This document shows positions 61,803 to 64,000 of a DNA stretch of 64,000 nt, in pieces. How positions within the stretch are numbered: position 1 is the stretch's first letter; every line of letters starts with the position of its first letter. The notes under the pieces were generated by a model. That model did no database searches, was not told where the DNA came from, and saw only the letters and a list, made by a program, of their open reading frames with translations. Source of the stretch: VBAS01 sp964444975 (lineage in GTDB: Bacteria > Bacteroidota > Bacteroidia > Chitinophagales > Chitinophagaceae); the NCBI GenBank assembly GCA_964444975.1, contig CAYUJD010000004.1:31892-95891 (forward strand), in the 5' to 3' direction. A program made the translations under genes and the position numbers.

Positions 61803-63935
61803 TCATCGCTGAACACTTAAAAGAATTGTAGTCCATGAAATGCCGTCAAATATCTGCACACTATATATATCTACAGGCAGTCCGGAAATATTTATATTAG
61901 CCTGTTTGGATTCGGGAAGAAATTGAATATCCTTTTTGATGAGGCCCAATTTATCCGCAATTCTTATCCTGTTGAATGAGGCCTGCCCCAATGCTTTCAC
62001 TTTAATATTATTTCCCGAAGGATTAGGCGAAATGCTAAACCTGGCACTTCCACAAACATAGGTTTGGAAATAAGGATTGGATTCAGCACAACCCGATTTT
62101 ACTACTGTTAATGAAATAGTAGTAGTATTGGATGGAAACTTTCTTTTTATTTTATACCCATGATATGAATCAAGTAACCCATTAATCCGCCAGTTGTAAG
62201 AAACCGTGCCATTGCCAATACTGGAACCGATGGCTTCATACCATTCATTCTGACAATAGCCATTTCCCAGAGGTGTTACATCAAACACCGGAGTTCGTAA
62301 CCCGGCAAAAATCGTTCTTGTAAATGTTTTTTGTCTTCCATCGCAGGGATGTACAAAACTTCCGGTCAAAGTTATCTCGCCATGTACCCCAGTTACCTGG
62401 GTTAATTGCACCTGGTTAGGCGGCAAAGCAGCTAAATTGACTATGCCTGATGGTGAAACAGTCCAGTTAACATTTATGCCTGAAGGTTCTGTTACAGTAA
62501 ATGTTTGAGTGCCGCAAAACTGTGCTGGACCTGTAAGTTGAACTCCATCAATTGCAAGATTGTAATAACCTGTCACACCAATACTCATATTATCAACTCT
62601 TATAAAATACGATTGACCACCCGTAAATGTCCATGTTATCCTTGAGAACAGATTGGTTGCTGATATATTATCATTTTGAGCTAACTGATTAAGGGTGCCG
62701 TTAAATAAAGTGAGTCTTGTATTCGCATCTGTCGGCCAACCGGTAATGTGAGATGTATCAATGGTAAACGTTCCATTACAAGGAGGATTAAATCATACCC
62801 AATCTATATCACATTGCGTTATAATAGGAGTTGTATTACCCACCTGATTATATTGCTGGTGAAAATTATGCTCCTGTATTTCGTTCAGGAAAATAGTTCG
62901 TGCTGTTAACGCTTCGTTGTCAGGTTCAAAATCATCAAACCGGAACCGGGTATCCTGCCAGTAAGTATAGTCCAGGATTTCTTTTTTCCGTTTTAATGTC
63001 CATAACATTACTGCAATTTGTAACCTGGAAAAATGATCAACACAAATATCAAGACCCTGATAACTCATTATATTCCTGGTATCCGGTCTTTCAGCAGGTC
63101 CATTTGGTGGGTTCTCATAAGAATCACCCCATAAATCAGTTTGTCCCAGAGTATAATCACATGAAAAATTATTAAGAAGTCTTGGGTCAGCTTGTGTATC
63201 TGACAAAGCATCGCCTGTTGACTCACAAACCCTTCTGGTACGAATTTTACTGCCAATACAAAAATTAAAGAATGGCCAAGTTCTGTTTCTATCAATTGCT
63301 TCTTTAAAACATTTGGTTTGCCAGTCCCAAAAGCGATGGGTATGAATAAGTCCTAATACATGACCCATTTCATGAGCCAGAGTATTATTATTATCAACAT
63401 AGCTTTGTCTGTTGATAATTTATGCATCCAAATTCTTCAACGCCATTCCTCCTGCATACCTTAACTCATCTACAATATGTACATTTATACTTCCCTGCTC
63501 CTTATTGGTCGCCATTAATAATGAGGCGGCTGTAAATGATACAATCATGTTGTTTGTGTTGTTGATAAAATACGGATCGCATTTCATATAGAAGCCAATC
63601 CAGGTGTTATTTACCTGGTTATATAAACGATTGAGATTGTCCATGATATCTCTTATTTCTATCATAGTCGGTCCCCCAGTTCCATTATCATATCAGTAAA
63701 TCCAGAACTGGATGGGTATCCAAAATTTCACATTGTTTACTATCCTGTTGCCTCCGCCTGCTGTTGGGTAACCGATGCTATCTAGGTAGTTCTCGAGATA
63801 TGGGTTATTGTCAAACCATGCCTGTTCCTGAAACTCTGTTGTGTCCATTTCCGGGGTGAGGCAGGTAGAATCCTCCTGTGCATGGGAAAAATAAACCCCT
63901 GTTAGCCAGAGTATGGCTAAAAGTATTTTTTTCAT
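61803..63935 (-). pseudogene. Type IX-secreted M43-type metalloprotease gene with three in-frame stop codons
   Basis: A single frame of 710 codons runs without any indel, interrupted only by TGA at 63695-63693 (codon 81), TAA at 63422-63420 (codon 172) and TGA at 62795-62793 (codon 381). It starts with signal peptide MKKILLAILWLTGVYFSHAQ. It carries the metzincin zinc motif HEMGHVLGLIH (from codon 188) and a Met-turn NIMSY as in M43 cytophagalysin-like enzymes, then an Ig-like region. It ends with a type A sorting tail (ISPNPSGNNIKVKAL to the C-terminus). This gene is either newly inactivated or expressed by an unrecognised route. Confidence 0.85.
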
Positions 63936-64000
63936 TTTAAAAGATTTTCACTACTGTTTTGATGATAAATAATTAAGTTCTTTGAAAAGCTTGTCTGTAT

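Noticed and set aside
61803..63935. Reassignment of TGA to Trp or another residue as an explanation for the protease stops
   Set aside because: TGA is the natural terminator of many intact genes in the window (sigma factor, sulfurtransferase, HD protein), and one of the three interrupting codons is TAA.

Overview
The window is 64 kb of a draft Bacteroidota chromosome. The best fit is the Chitinophagaceae / Chitinophagales group; this is inferred from gene content, without any database search. Evidence includes a SusC/SusD outer-membrane pair and another TonB-dependent receptor. There are type IX secretion signs: a PorP/SprF-like protein, a type B (CHU_C) C-terminal domain and a type A sorting tail. 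Many lipoproteins, a fused two-subunit 2-oxoacid dehydrogenase E1, TAnnTTTG-type -7 boxes and few clear Shine-Dalgarno sites also fit. A run of exactly 100 N flanked by a 55-base duplicate shows this is a scaffold, not finished sequence.

Layout. 1-7.3 kb: an ECF sigma factor with a membrane-anchored partner, a carboxypeptidase-like-fold lipoprotein, a DeoR regulator divergent from anmK, a DUF2911 lipoprotein, an SRPBCC protein and an ABC-2 permease. 7.4-8.3 kb: an AT-rich stretch with unrecognised genes and a possible -1 frameshift site. 8.3-14.3 kb: sppA, folK, a deoxynucleoside kinase, a GxxExxY protein, an MFS exporter and a metallo-beta-lactamase-fold hydrolase. 14.3-15.4 kb: a RES-Xre toxin-antitoxin module with a candidate operator. 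15.4-29.2 kb: a YkgJ-type protein, a frameshifted DUF3667 gene, gcvP, a sugar isomerase/epimerase, a four-helix-bundle protein, a Gfo/Idh/MocA oxidoreductase, a rhodanese pair, a DUF4399 lipoprotein, a dienelactone hydrolase, an M61 peptidase and an ABC1/UbiB kinase.

29.2-31.9 kb is the clearest accessory region. A class A beta-lactamase and an unknown lipoprotein are separated by repeated, hairpin-forming non-coding spacers. The region is bounded on the left by a 17-codon stump that matches the 3' end of the gene on its right. It looks like a small cassette-type island. 32.4-41.4 kb: an NTF2-like lipoprotein, a TonB receptor, an acetyltransferase, a tRNA with anticodon CAT, a large PKD/LamG type IX cargo protein and its PorP/SprF partner.

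41.4-52.8 kb: a fused E1 dehydrogenase, a fumarylacetoacetase-family hydrolase, a tightly packed HD hydrolase / nucleotide-translocase-HEAT / cNMP-sensor operon, the pth-rplY-prs housekeeping block, radC, the assembly gap with a decayed four-helix-bundle gene, and a DUF3467 protein. 52.8-64 kb: a SusC-SusD-DUF1735 uptake operon, a helix-hairpin-helix/barrel protein coupled to a PorV-like protein, and a type IX-secreted M43-type metalloprotease gene. The protease gene is open in one frame from signal peptide to sorting tail except for three in-frame stop codons.

The observations most worth following up are the beta-lactamase island and its spacers, the three-stop protease gene, the A_AAA_AAG slippery site, and the HD/translocase/cNMP operon.
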